Shown here: piece by piece, positions 7,199-14,719 of the stretch
Layout of the letters: every line of letters begins with the position of its first letter
How positions within the stretch are numbered: position 1 is the first letter of the stretch
Assembly: GCA_023440105.1 (NCBI GenBank)
Contig: JAEXSY010000243.1
Location: 1 to 14,980, forward strand
Length of the DNA: 14,980 nt
Reading direction: 5' to 3'
Origin: Bacillota bacterium
GTDB taxonomy: Bacteria > Bacillota > Clostridia > Clostridiales > Clostridiaceae
The notes under the pieces: model-generated
Told to the model about the DNA's origin: nothing
What the model saw: only the letters and a program-made list of their open reading frames with translations
Database searches by the model: none
Program-made: the position numbers and the translations under genes

Positions 7199-7880
7199 CG
7201 TCATGCTCCTCCTCACCAGCAATTTCTTCTACTGAAAAAGCTTCAGAATCATAGGCTCCTATTGGATATTCTCTAATCCAACCTTCTATTTTAAATATTC
7301 TCCCACAATATTCGCACTCATATGATTCATCACTGTCAAAACTATAAACCATATCTGGCCCCATACCATTTTCTTTTTCATCGCTACTTTCATCACAAAG
7401 AAAATCTTCAAGGTCAACTGCTTGCTCCTGATGGCAATGTGGACATTCAAATGTTCTTATCATTGAAATTACAGATTCCTCGTAATATGGATCATAGTAC
7501 TCTTCACCTGCATTTTTCTTAAGACTGATAACGTTCCAATAATAATCAGTTTGCATAGACTCATACTGAATTCCGCAACCTAACATTTCATCAGATAATT
7601 CAAGGGATGCCATCATTTGCTTCATTTTTTCATGAATTTTTTTACGTCTATTCCTTATTGTACTTTCCAGTGGTTGTTCCCCGGTTTGCACCCTTTTAAT
7701 ATCATCACATGTTAATCCAGCAACTCCTAATACAACCAACCTTCTGAGATTATAGACGTCAGTTTCAGTGTACCAGCCTGGGCGATCACTCTTGGATTTA
7801 AACACACCCATCTTCTTATAGTATTTTATGCGCTCTCTATCGATACCTAGCATCTCTGTGACTTCTTTTGTTTGTACCAT
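7191..7880 (-). CDS. MerR-family regulator with a C-terminal zinc ribbon
   Basis: A 229-aa protein from the ATG at 7880, which has AGGAGG 8 nt upstream; the longer TTG-type start at 7913 would fall in the promoter. Residues 3-70 are a MerR winged HTH (VTEMLGIDRERIKYYKKMG, then WYTETDVYNLRRLVVLG). A helical stretch at about 70-100 is the usual MerR dimerisation helix. Two CxxC pairs, C146/C149 (CPHC) and C189/C192 (CEYC), should hold one zinc. The segment between and after them includes MGPDMVYSF and WIREYPIGAY. It probably autoregulates: its promoter has the long spacer that MerR proteins untwist. The inducer is not evident; the zinc ribbon may be structural rather than a metal sensor. Confidence 0.85.
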   Translation of the reverse strand: MVQTKEVTEMLGIDRERIKYYKKMGVFKSKSDRPGWYTETDVYNLRRLVVLGVAGLTCDDIKRVQTGEQPLESTIRNRRKKIHEKMKQMMASLELSDEMLGCGIQYESMQTDYYWNVISLKKNAGEEYYDPYYEESVISMIRTFECPHCHQEQAVDLEDFLCDESSDEKENGMGPDMVYSFDSDESYECEYCGRIFKIEGWIREYPIGAYDSEAFSVEEIAGEEEHDDE

Positions 7881-7904
7881 GCTCAGCACCTCCTTTCTAA
7901 GACA

Positions 7905-7936
7905 ATCATACAAGATGAGGATAATCTCCCCGTCAA
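7905..7936 (-). promoter_or_regulatory. MerR-type promoter with a 20-bp spacer
   Basis: On the minus strand TTGACG (7936-7931) and TATGAT (7910-7905) are near-consensus hexamers separated by 20 bp. Normal sigma-A promoters have 17, while MerR-controlled ones have 19-20. A GATTATC mini-dyad lies in the spacer. It drives the MerR/membrane-protein pair. Confidence 0.75.
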
Positions 7937-7990
7937 GAGTTTTTTGTAAATATTTTTCTTAATTCCACCGTTGTACAAACTGGTATTTGT

Positions 7991-8173
7991 CTACTTAAAT
8001 TCATCAATTTCATTTTGCAGGCTTGTAAATAATCCACCAGAATGAGCGCCATCCAGTTCCACATTTGTAATAGCTGATGTGCCAATCACAATAGAGTCTG
8101 TTAAGTCTATGTTTTCAAGGCTTTCTGCAACCTGTGATGATATTTCAAATAATCCTGATTGAATTTCACCAAA
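7991..8173 (-). pseudogene. 3' remnant of an unidentified gene
   Basis: A 60-codon frame without a start ends in TAG (7993-7991). It reads as a credible protein C-terminus (for example SSQVAESLENIDLTDSIVIG, then LDGAHSGGLFTSLQNEID). Upstream it is stopped by TGA at 8176-8174. Another coherent stub in a different register (FLFQYDSIAVNTIIKNKDE, stop at 8208-8206) lies between it and the acetyltransferase. The stretch 7991-8284 therefore looks like decayed coding DNA. Family not recognised. Confidence 0.4.
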
Positions 8174-8284
8174 TCATCTATGTAAAGAATATTGCAAGAG
8201 CTCACTTATTCATCTTTATTCTTTATAATCGTATTAACTGCAATGGAGTCGTATTGAAACAGAAAATTTAATTTAAGGAATAAC

Positions 8285-8719
8285 TTATTCTAGCAGCATT
8301 TCAATATGTGGTATCCCATCCTCTAAAAATTCATCTGATACTTGTTCGTAACCAAACCTTTCATAAAACCCTTTAGCATAACACTGCGCTTCGATTCTAA
8401 TTTTATCAGCATTCATTTTTTCTTTGGCTACCTCTATACCTTTTTCTAATATTTTATCGCCAAGTCCAATGCCTCTCTCAGTAGTTAATACTCTTCCTAT
8501 GGATACTTCATCAAAGGATATTCCTTTATCTAAAACTCTTAAATATGCTTTTATTACCTCGTTATCTTTAATAAAAACATGATATGCGTTTTTATCTTTT
8601 TCATCCACTTCCTGATAGGGGCATTCTTGTTCAACAACAAAAACAGAAATTCTGACCTTTAAAATTTCATATAACTCATATAAAGTTAACTCTTCAAATC
8701 TTTTTATGATAAATTCCAT
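8285..8719 (-). CDS. ElaA-type GNAT N-acetyltransferase
   Basis: A 144-aa protein with AAGGAGAG upstream of the ATG at 8719. The N-terminal signature VRISVFVVEQECPYQEVDEK is diagnostic of the ElaA branch of GNATs. GRVLTTERGIGLGDKIL holds the acetyl-CoA-binding motif A (R/Q-x-x-G-x-G/A), and AKGFYERFGYEQVSDEF is motif B. It transfers acetyl from acetyl-CoA to an amine; the physiological substrate of ElaA proteins is not established. It lies 47 nt after the phosphatase gene on the same strand, probably in one transcript. Confidence 0.88.
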   Translation of the reverse strand: MEFIIKRFEELTLYELYEILKVRISVFVVEQECPYQEVDEKDKNAYHVFIKDNEVIKAYLRVLDKGISFDEVSIGRVLTTERGIGLGDKILEKGIEVAKEKMNADKIRIEAQCYAKGFYERFGYEQVSDEFLEDGIPHIEMLLE

Positions 8720-8766
8720 TAATTCTCTCCTTCCTCAAATTCACATGTGAGCAAAAAGAAAATAAT

Positions 8767-9234
8767 CTATAGGTCCTTATGCTCCTTTAAAATATGTTCT
8801 AAAAGCCCCTCACAACCTTTATGAATTTCCTCATAGGTTATATCAAAGTTACCGGTATACCAGGGATCATCAATATCTCCTGGAGTAGACGTGAAATCTA
8901 GGAGCTTGTTTACCTTATTCTCAGGATCGCTTTTAATTATCCTCTTGAGATTTCTAATATTATATTCCTCCATAACAATTATGTAATCATAGCTATCATA
9001 GTCTGATTTTTTTATTTGAAAGGCTGTCTTCCCATCTACAGAAATACCAACCTCCTTAAGCTTTCTAACAGTCCCAGGATGAACAGGATTTCCTATCTCC
9101 TCAGTACTGGTAGCTGCAGAAGCAATATAAAATTTATCCTCTAAGCCCCTCTTCTTAACCATATCCTTAAAAACAAACTCAGCCATGGGTGATCTGCATA
9201 TATTCCCATGACACACAAATAAGACCCTTATCAA
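8767..9234 (-). CDS. Low-molecular-weight protein tyrosine phosphatase
   Basis: A 155-aa cytosolic protein, the usual family length. The P-loop CX5R is complete at residues 8-14 (VCHGNICRSPMAE, nucleophile C8, R14). The general-acid loop is DDPWYTGNF with D123 before Pro. It hydrolyses phosphotyrosine or similar phosphoesters through a cysteinyl-phosphate intermediate; bacterial homologues act on tyrosine kinases or stress proteins. The start is a TTG at 9234: GGAGGG lies 6 nt upstream and no in-frame ATG precedes the catalytic loop. It leads a unit with the ElaA-type acetyltransferase. No arsenate-specific features were noted, so an ArsC role is unlikely. Confidence 0.93.
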   Translation of the reverse strand: MIRVLFVCHGNICRSPMAEFVFKDMVKKRGLEDKFYIASAATSTEEIGNPVHPGTVRKLKEVGISVDGKTAFQIKKSDYDSYDYIIVMEEYNIRNLKRIIKSDPENKVNKLLDFTSTPGDIDDPWYTGNFDITYEEIHKGCEGLLEHILKEHKDL

Positions 9235-9246
9235 AGCATACCCTCC

Positions 9247-9417
9247 TTATTTGCCGTGTTCTGCTACATTATGCACCGATTTGCCCTCTATATTTTCCCA
9301 ATAGATTGGACATACTTCTATTACCGAATTGGATTTTTCTCGAAACACAGTAGGAACTTGGCAGATTATTACTATGGATTTTAGCAGAAAATATGTAAAA
9401 AGAAAACCTGATTTGCA
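9247..9417 (-). pseudogene. Possible 3' gene remnant before the phosphatase
   Basis: A start-less frame of 56 codons ends in TAA (9249-9247), directly against the ribosome site of the phosphatase gene, as a real upstream operon gene would. The C-terminal half reads plausibly (NSVIEVCPIYWENIEGK, then HNVAEHGK). An upstream TGA and the terminator at 9395-9424 cap it, so an earlier deletion may have removed its 5' part. Family not recognised; it could be a chance frame. Confidence 0.3.
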
Positions 9418-9424
9418 TCAAGTT
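9395..9424 (-). terminator. Rho-independent terminator of the trmO/acetyltransferase unit
   Basis: On the minus strand AACTTGAT pairs with ATCAGGTT (8 bp, one G-T) around a GCAA tetraloop, followed by TTCTTTTTAC. It begins about 20 nt past the acetyltransferase stop at 9445. Confidence 0.75.
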
Positions 9425-9444
9425 CCCTTTCATATTATATATTT

Positions 9445-10020
9445 TTAAATATCAATTTTTCGGGATATTTTTTCTGAATTGTATTCAGATTTTAATAATC
9501 CGTAAAGATAATAATCACACCATGAACTTACCATCTTTCCTTGTCTAATCATTCCTTCTCTTTTATATCCGCATTTTTCAAGAAGCCTTACAGATGCTTC
9601 GTTTCTCACATCAACATCCGTCCAAAGTCTCTGCAATTCAGTATTATCGAAACAAAATGCTGTAATTGCATTTAATGCTTCAGTAGCATATCCCTTGCCT
9701 TGATAATCTTTAGAAAAACGAATTGCCACCTTAGCCATGCGATTATTCTCAATAAGATAAACCCAAAGTTCTCCAATTACCTCGTCGTTGCCCTTCAACG
9801 CAATACCCAAATGAAAACTCTTAGTTGGCTTTTCCTCCTTTTCAAACAATAGGCTTGGGTTTTTATCTGTCTTTCCTGGACCTTTTCCCCAATATGTATA
9901 AATACTCTTATCAGGCATCCATTTCTCCAAAGCCGGTACATCTGAACGTGTTAGTTTCCTAAGCGTAAGCCGTACTGTCTCAATAACAGGCTTCTCGTAT
10001 ATATAATCATCAAGTGCCAT
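9445..10020 (-). CDS. RimJ/RimL-type GNAT N-acetyltransferase
   Basis: A 191-aa protein. The ATG at 10020 is chosen because GGGAGG lies 6 nt upstream; the ATG at 10026 abuts it. Features of the RimJ/Acetyltransf_3 group appear in order: an N-terminal ETVRLTLRKLTRSDVPALEKW, acetyl-CoA motif A YQGKGYATEAL (residues 106-116), and motif B DVRNEASVRLLEKCGYKREG (137-156). Its target, a protein N-terminus or a small amine, cannot be read from sequence. The ribosome site begins right after the trmO stop codon, so the two genes are coupled. Confidence 0.85.
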   Translation of the reverse strand: MALDDYIYEKPVIETVRLTLRKLTRSDVPALEKWMPDKSIYTYWGKGPGKTDKNPSLLFEKEEKPTKSFHLGIALKGNDEVIGELWVYLIENNRMAKVAIRFSKDYQGKGYATEALNAITAFCFDNTELQRLWTDVDVRNEASVRLLEKCGYKREGMIRQGKMVSSWCDYYLYGLLKSEYNSEKISRKIDI

Positions 10021-10032
10021 AGGCATCCTCCC

Positions 10033-10509
10033 TTAAAAGTTGAATTCATCTGACCAGTTAAAGGATCCACTTTCCTCAACTGACTTTGGCCAATGACTAC
10101 ACCACTTTGGTGTAATGGTATTCTCTATTCTATCTACACTTGGAGTGTAAGGTTTAATATCGAGCACTGCGCTTCCATCATTTGCATCAACATACGTTAG
10201 GCCTATTGTTCCACTTTGTTCATCTACAAAAGTAATGCTTGCATTTGATACCGCAATAGGATTTGGCCTCTCAGGGGATCTAAGTGCAAAAACACCTATT
10301 TCATCCGGTCCTTTTTTATACGGCTTCTTTTCTACCAATGTTGTTCTGTCTTTTTCATTGTCACAACCATCTAGCCACCAAAGAATCTGAACATGGCTGT
10401 AGTCCTTAAGCCCTATTAATCCTGCAGCATACTTTGTATCAAGAATCATCTTTACTTCACTATTATTATTAATTATTTTTCCGATGGGAAATACTTTAAT
10501 CTCGTTCAT
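10033..10509 (-). CDS. trmO: tRNA (t6A37) N6-methyltransferase TrmO/TsaA family
   Basis: A 158-aa protein with GGAG upstream of the ATG at 10509. The hallmark GVFALRSPERPNPI (residues 72-85) and the substrate/SAM-site motif DGSAVLDIKPY (111-121) define the TrmO beta-barrel family. These enzymes use SAM to methylate threonylcarbamoyl-A37 in tRNA-Thr. The protein is shorter than E. coli TrmO (about 235 aa) and lacks its C-terminal extension, as many Firmicutes versions do. It is the first gene of a two-gene unit with a RimJ-type acetyltransferase. The substrate is inferred from family. Confidence 0.85.
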   Translation of the reverse strand: MNEIKVFPIGKIINNNSEVKMILDTKYAAGLIGLKDYSHVQILWWLDGCDNEKDRTTLVEKKPYKKGPDEIGVFALRSPERPNPIAVSNASITFVDEQSGTIGLTYVDANDGSAVLDIKPYTPSVDRIENTITPKWCSHWPKSVEESGSFNWSDEFNF

Positions 10510-10561
10510 AATTATCTCCGTTCAAAATAAAATTATTTATCATCGGGGCCCCTATAATTCT

Positions 10562-10589
10562 ATTCTAGCAAGTATTATTTATACTTCAA
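10562..10589 (-). promoter_or_regulatory. Promoter of the trmO unit
   Basis: On the minus strand TTGAAG (10589-10584), a 16-bp spacer, and TAGAAT (10567-10562) with an extended TGC before the -10. It lies about 50 bp upstream of the trmO ATG. The palindrome GGGGCCCC (10545-10552) lies in the untranslated leader. Confidence 0.6.
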
Positions 10590-10735
10590 TGCTGTTTTAA
10601 TAAATATTTATTTTTGGCAAATTGTATTTTTATCATCTTATTAAAATCCTAAAAAATGGCATTTTATAAGTAAATTCAATACTCTTTGCGATTTTATATT
10701 TCTAGTTAATCATTATTATTTGGCTAAAAATCAAA

Positions 10736-11179
10736 CTATTCTATCAAAACCACACCACTATCTTTAACTGTAATAGTCATATCATCCTTCACATAATTCA
10801 GGAAATCATCTCCCAATGAATCAATAACAGGCATCGATCTCCCATCTAACCAGATATCTTGCAAAACTGCCCCTGCAGCAGCAAGGGAATCAATAGGTTC
10901 AGAAAACAGCATACATGCAGGTTGTCTATTCACAGCACATGCACAATACAAAACCAGCCCTCCTGTTGTTGAGCCAATAGTTCTTGGTAAACATAAGGCT
11001 TTATTTGCCATTTGTTTGCCGTATAAATCAGAGTTATTCTGATCACCACAAGTAGCTTTCTTGTCTCCAAACTGTAAGGCTTTCTGAAAGGAAGCAAGTG
11101 TGTTTAATACATTCCGTGAAACAAGCGCTTTTGCAGTGGTTTCACCTTCTACCACAATTCTGCCCTTAAATTCTCTCAT
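10736..11179 (-). CDS. Aconitase X small (swivel) subunit, DUF126
   Basis: A 147-aa protein starting at the ATG at 11179, which overlaps the large-subunit stop (ATGA). The N-terminal FKGRIVVEGETTAKALVS and the LPRTIGSTTGG motif (residues 64-74) mark the swivel domain of AcnX, which closes over the active site and supplies a serine in the GST loop. The acidic end is VKDSGVVLIE. As a separate chain this is a type II (two-subunit) AcnX. It is the last gene of the operon. Characterised AcnX enzymes dehydrate cis-3-hydroxy-L-proline or, in archaea, phosphomevalonate; the substrate here is not known. Confidence 0.85.
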   Translation of the reverse strand: MREFKGRIVVEGETTAKALVSRNVLNTLASFQKALQFGDKKATCGDQNNSDLYGKQMANKALCLPRTIGSTTGGLVLYCACAVNRQPACMLFSEPIDSLAAAGAVLQDIWLDGRSMPVIDSLGDDFLNYVKDDMTITVKDSGVVLIE

Positions 11180-12462
11180 TCCTTCACACCTCCTGTTATC
11201 TTCTGGAGAATCTCCTGATCCGTATAATACCTTGCACTGGTGTAAGTGCGAAGTTTGTTACTAGAAGTTATTACCGGCATTTTTGTACTAAGTGGATTAT
11301 TCATATACATAAGCGGGCATATATAAGACAGTATTACACCTGTTTTCTTCAACCTTTCATAATACTCTGTCTTCTCAAAATGTTTGATTACTCCTGGTGC
11401 AGCCGTAAACACAGTAGGTATAACTACAGTTTCCTTATTACTCTCTCTTAACGCATCTTCAACAGAAACTGTCCAACCTATCAGTTGTTCTAAGCTCATA
11501 TGAGGACAACCCATAAAACAAAGCTTAGGTTTTGCATTTTTATTCTTCCAAATAACAGGATAGCTCCTATAAACTCTTTCAAGCTCTTCGTCGTCGATAA
11601 CATATGTTTTAGCATCTTGATGAACCAGATTTCTTCCTAACTCTACTGCTTCCGGAGTAATACCTTCAATATGGTATAGACCTACCGCTCCATTAGATGC
11701 AGTAGCTGCTCCGAAATCCTTGAGATAAGTTTTTGTTGTATCATTTAAACTACCGAGCCATTTATCAAGACCAACAATATATGGTACATCTTCAATCACC
11801 TTCATTCCAATTGCTGAACCAAGCAGCTGAGCTTCAGGTTTCTGAGTAGTCTTTATATCAATAATCCAGCTAGCTTTACGGCCTTCATCCTTTAATAGTC
11901 CGAAGTTTGGCACATAACCAATAATTGAGCCCATTAAATCAATAATTCCAGAATTACGATTACAGCGTGCCCCAAGTACGGAATTTGCATATACTACCGC
12001 CGAAGACTCTGACCATGACAAAACGTCTCCCTTCTTAGGTATATTGCCTACTTCATTCATATAGCAAGTACATGTATAAGCATCATCATTAAGAAGTCCT
12101 AGCTTGCTAAGCTGTTTCTCATAGCTTTTTTGGCTGGAATACATAAAGCGGTTAAATACAATATTCTGCAAAAAAGAACTTGGAACATTAGTGTCAAGCG
12201 GCAGTGGATCTACTGTAAACTTCTGTTTCGAAAGAGCTCCTGCCTCGATTAGCTCATCCATAAGAGTATACACTGGCTTTAAGGCTTTTAATCCAAAGGA
12301 TGTAACCAAATGATTGTATTCACTGGTAATCGGCACCATGGAGTCAGCTCCAAAGAGTTCTCCATATCGAATCAAGGTCTCCATTACTTTAGAGTTAGTT
12401 TCGCCCAATTTTCCATCTACTATATCCTGCTGTTCTTTATTTAACTTAATATTATAATCCAT
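11176..12462 (-). CDS. Aconitase X catalytic (large) subunit, DUF521
   Basis: A 428-aa protein, the usual length for a split AcnX large subunit. GAGGG precedes the ATG at 12462. Family blocks: VVYANSVLGARCNRNSG (residues 157-172, with C167 near the substrate loop), FGAATASNGAVGLYHIEG (250-267), CFMGCPHMSLEQL (315-327) with C319, and SYICPLMY with C382. C167, C319 and C382 are the best candidates for Fe-S ligands, which is inference from family. The enzyme eliminates water from a hydroxy acid to give a 2-enoate. It starts 27 nt after the flavoenzyme gene and overlaps the small subunit by 4 nt. A third Cys group (C131xC133) is extra and its role is unclear. Confidence 0.88.
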   Translation of the reverse strand: MDYNIKLNKEQQDIVDGKLGETNSKVMETLIRYGELFGADSMVPITSEYNHLVTSFGLKALKPVYTLMDELIEAGALSKQKFTVDPLPLDTNVPSSFLQNIVFNRFMYSSQKSYEKQLSKLGLLNDDAYTCTCYMNEVGNIPKKGDVLSWSESSAVVYANSVLGARCNRNSGIIDLMGSIIGYVPNFGLLKDEGRKASWIIDIKTTQKPEAQLLGSAIGMKVIEDVPYIVGLDKWLGSLNDTTKTYLKDFGAATASNGAVGLYHIEGITPEAVELGRNLVHQDAKTYVIDDEELERVYRSYPVIWKNKNAKPKLCFMGCPHMSLEQLIGWTVSVEDALRESNKETVVIPTVFTAAPGVIKHFEKTEYYERLKKTGVILSYICPLMYMNNPLSTKMPVITSSNKLRTYTSARYYTDQEILQKITGGVKE

Positions 12463-12489
12463 AAACCCTCTCTCCCTTTTTCTCTATAA

Positions 12490-14547
12490 TTATAACTTCA
12501 TGGCCACTTCATATGCTCTCCAAATTACAGATCTAAGGTTTCCCACCTCATTGCAGTCCCCTACTAAATGGATATTTTTGCTTCCCTTTGCAAGTGGAGT
12601 TGGAATATATCCTGCAGAACTTATTACAGAATCACATTTAATCTCTATTAATTTGCCATCCTTTTCTGCACAAATAATTGCATTATTTTTTACTTCCTTC
12701 AATTCTGTCTCTAAGTATACTGGGACTTCATGTAATTTAAACCATTCTCTTAAGTATGAGCTATTTGCTAAACAAACACCCTTCTGCGAAACTAAATCAT
12801 CCTTCATTTCGATTATAATTGGCTTATAATTTTTAAGTGCAAGCTCATATGCTATTTCACAACCTGTAAGACCTCCTCCGATTACAGCAACAGTCTCACC
12901 AACCTCCTTCTCACCATTTAAAAATTCACAAGCCTCAACCATCTTTTCATAGCCTTTGACCCTTTTTAACATTCTTGGTGTAGAACCTGTTGCTACAACT
13001 ATAGACTGTCCTTTAAACTTCTCTAAGTCTGTAATTTCTGTATTCAAATGTATCTCAATACCCATTTCTTTCATCTGACGCCTATACCATGTAAGAAGGT
13101 CTCGAAGCTTTCCCTTATACGATTCCGCAGAAGCAGGAATAAATGTTCCTCCTAATACCTCTGACTTCTCAAAAATTATAGGCTCATGACCACGAAGCCT
13201 CAAAACTCGAGCTGTTTCCATGCCTCCAATACCACCACCTATAATAATTACTTTCTTAGGTGATTTGGTTTTTTCTATATAATGTTTATCCCACTGCATC
13301 ATTTCCGCATTTACAGCACAACGTGCCAAATGAAGACTATCTGAGAGTTCCTGTTCATTGGGTACACCCTTGTAATGACACATATTAAAACATCCAGCAT
13401 GACACAAGATACATGGACGAATTTCTTCTTCCTTACCATTTATCAATTTCGTTACCCATTCTGGGTCTGCTAAAAATTGACGAGCAAATCCAGCTCCATC
13501 TATGCGCCCTTGTCCAATTGCCTTTGCTGCTATTACTGGATCCATCCTTCCTGCACATACAACTGGAATATCAACAAACTTTTTAATATGTGCTACGTCT
13601 TCAAGGTTGCAGTTTTCTGGCATATATATAGGTGGATGTGCCCAATACCATGCATCATATGTCCCATTATCACAATTAAGCATATCGTATCCAGCATTCT
13701 GCAGGTGCTTAACAGCCTGCTCAGACTCTGCCATATCACGACCAACCTCAACATAATCTTCTCCTGGAAGTGCACCTTCACGAAAATCTTTAGTTTTTGA
13801 CTGTACAGAATAACGCAATGATACTGGAAAATCATTACCACATACCTTTTTAATTGCCTGTACAATTTCTACTGCAAAACGGTATCGGTTTTCAAGGGAG
13901 CCACCGTATTCATCGGTTCTCTTATTAACATACTTCAAGGCAAACTGATCTAATAAATATCCTTCATGAACAGCGTGTATTTCCACCCCATCTACACCTG
14001 CATCCTTTAACTTCTTTGCTGTTTTCGCAAAGGCTTCAACATATTCATGAATCTCATCTACTGTTAATTCTCGTGATGGCACTTTATCTGACCAACGGTT
14101 TGGCGAAGGACTTGCCGTAGCTGTAATTTTATCTAAATTCATAACTGGCTTTGAAAGAACTCTCAGAACCTGATTGGTGTAAAGCTTTTCCATCAATGGA
14201 CTAATTGTAAACGAACGACCAAATCCAGCAGTTAACTGGATAAAAAGCTTGGCTCCTGTTTTATGAAACTCTGGCATCCATTTGGCCAAATCTTTATACA
14301 TTTTGTCATTTTTATATAACCACTGACCAAACATTGGGTTATAGATCGGCTGACATCCTGGTAGAATTAGCCCTACATTATTTTTGGCAATCTCCATGAT
14401 AAAGCGTGCACCCGCTTCATCAAAATGATTCTTTTCCATCCAACCAAGTAGATTGGTTCCACCCATCGATGTAAGTACGATACGATTTTTAATTTTACAC
14501 TTATTAATACTCCATGGTGTAAATAAAGACTCTAATTTCCTATCCAT
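12490..14547 (-). CDS. Old-yellow-enzyme family ene-reductase, FadH/BaiCD-like (FMN, 4Fe-4S, FAD)
   Basis: A 685-aa protein, full length for the family. GGGGGA lies 7 nt before the ATG at 14547. Residues about 1-370 are an FMN-binding TIM barrel with the signature HAVHEGYLLDQF (191-202; Y197 aligns with the catalytic Tyr) and NKRTDEYGGSLENRYRF. C379, C382, C386 and probably C410 (CxxCxxxC...C) bind one 4Fe-4S cluster. Residues 431-685 form the FAD/NAD(P) module, with two Rossmann motifs (IIIGGGIGGMETA; VAVIGGGLTGCEIA) and the final GDCNEVGNLRSVIWRAYE. Electrons pass from NAD(P)H through FAD and Fe-S to FMN and reduce an activated C=C bond. It is first in the operon with AcnX, so its substrate may be the enoate made by AcnX. 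Confidence 0.9.
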   Translation of the reverse strand: MDRKLESLFTPWSINKCKIKNRIVLTSMGGTNLLGWMEKNHFDEAGARFIMEIAKNNVGLILPGCQPIYNPMFGQWLYKNDKMYKDLAKWMPEFHKTGAKLFIQLTAGFGRSFTISPLMEKLYTNQVLRVLSKPVMNLDKITATASPSPNRWSDKVPSRELTVDEIHEYVEAFAKTAKKLKDAGVDGVEIHAVHEGYLLDQFALKYVNKRTDEYGGSLENRYRFAVEIVQAIKKVCGNDFPVSLRYSVQSKTKDFREGALPGEDYVEVGRDMAESEQAVKHLQNAGYDMLNCDNGTYDAWYWAHPPIYMPENCNLEDVAHIKKFVDIPVVCAGRMDPVIAAKAIGQGRIDGAGFARQFLADPEWVTKLINGKEEEIRPCILCHAGCFNMCHYKGVPNEQELSDSLHLARCAVNAEMMQWDKHYIEKTKSPKKVIIIGGGIGGMETARVLRLRGHEPIIFEKSEVLGGTFIPASAESYKGKLRDLLTWYRRQMKEMGIEIHLNTEITDLEKFKGQSIVVATGSTPRMLKRVKGYEKMVEACEFLNGEKEVGETVAVIGGGLTGCEIAYELALKNYKPIIIEMKDDLVSQKGVCLANSSYLREWFKLHEVPVYLETELKEVKNNAIICAEKDGKLIEIKCDSVISSAGYIPTPLAKGSKNIHLVGDCNEVGNLRSVIWRAYEVAMKL

Positions 14548-14573
14548 TTTTATTCCCCCACCCCATTTTTGGT

Positions 14574-14600
14574 AGTGTCAAGTCTGACACTCCGTTTTTT
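14574..14600 (+). terminator. Hairpin plus T6, terminator-like, at the edge of the right-hand element
   Basis: AGTGTCA (14574-14580) pairs with TGACACT (14585-14591) around AGTC, followed by CCG and TTTTTT (14595-14600). It would stop plus-strand transcription entering the element from the left. It could instead be part of the element's terminal repeat. Confidence 0.5.
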
Positions 14601-14647
14601 CTTAAAACCTTTTATTTTCAAGGGATCTAGCTATTTTAAAATAAAAA

Positions 14648-14719
14648 TAGCAATGACCTCCTTTTTTCGGTATAATGTTAATCCCAAACAAACACAACCC
14701 GAAAGGAGTATCATTGCTA
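14648..14719 (+). promoter_or_regulatory. Long-range leader hairpin hiding the transposase ribosome site
   Basis: TAGCAATGA (14648-14656) pairs with TCATTGCTA (14711-14719), CTCCTTT (14658-14664) with the ribosome site AAAGGAG (14702-14708), and CGG (14668-14670) with CCG (14699-14701). A -10-like TATAAT (14671-14676), with a poor -35, lies between the arms. Transcripts begun there would lack the left arm and leave the ribosome site free. Transcripts from outside would fold and be silenced, as known for several insertion sequences. Confidence 0.6.

Noticed and set aside
10545..10552. GGGGCCCC palindrome in the trmO leader.
   Set aside because: Too short and lacks a loop; no evidence of a role, noted only because it is the most GC-rich spot in AT-rich DNA.
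14552..14581. Hybrid promoter made by the right-hand element (TTGACA facing the flavoenzyme gene).
   Set aside because: The nearest -10-like TAAAAA lies about 23 bp away and 17 bp downstream is GGGGAA, so spacing is wrong.
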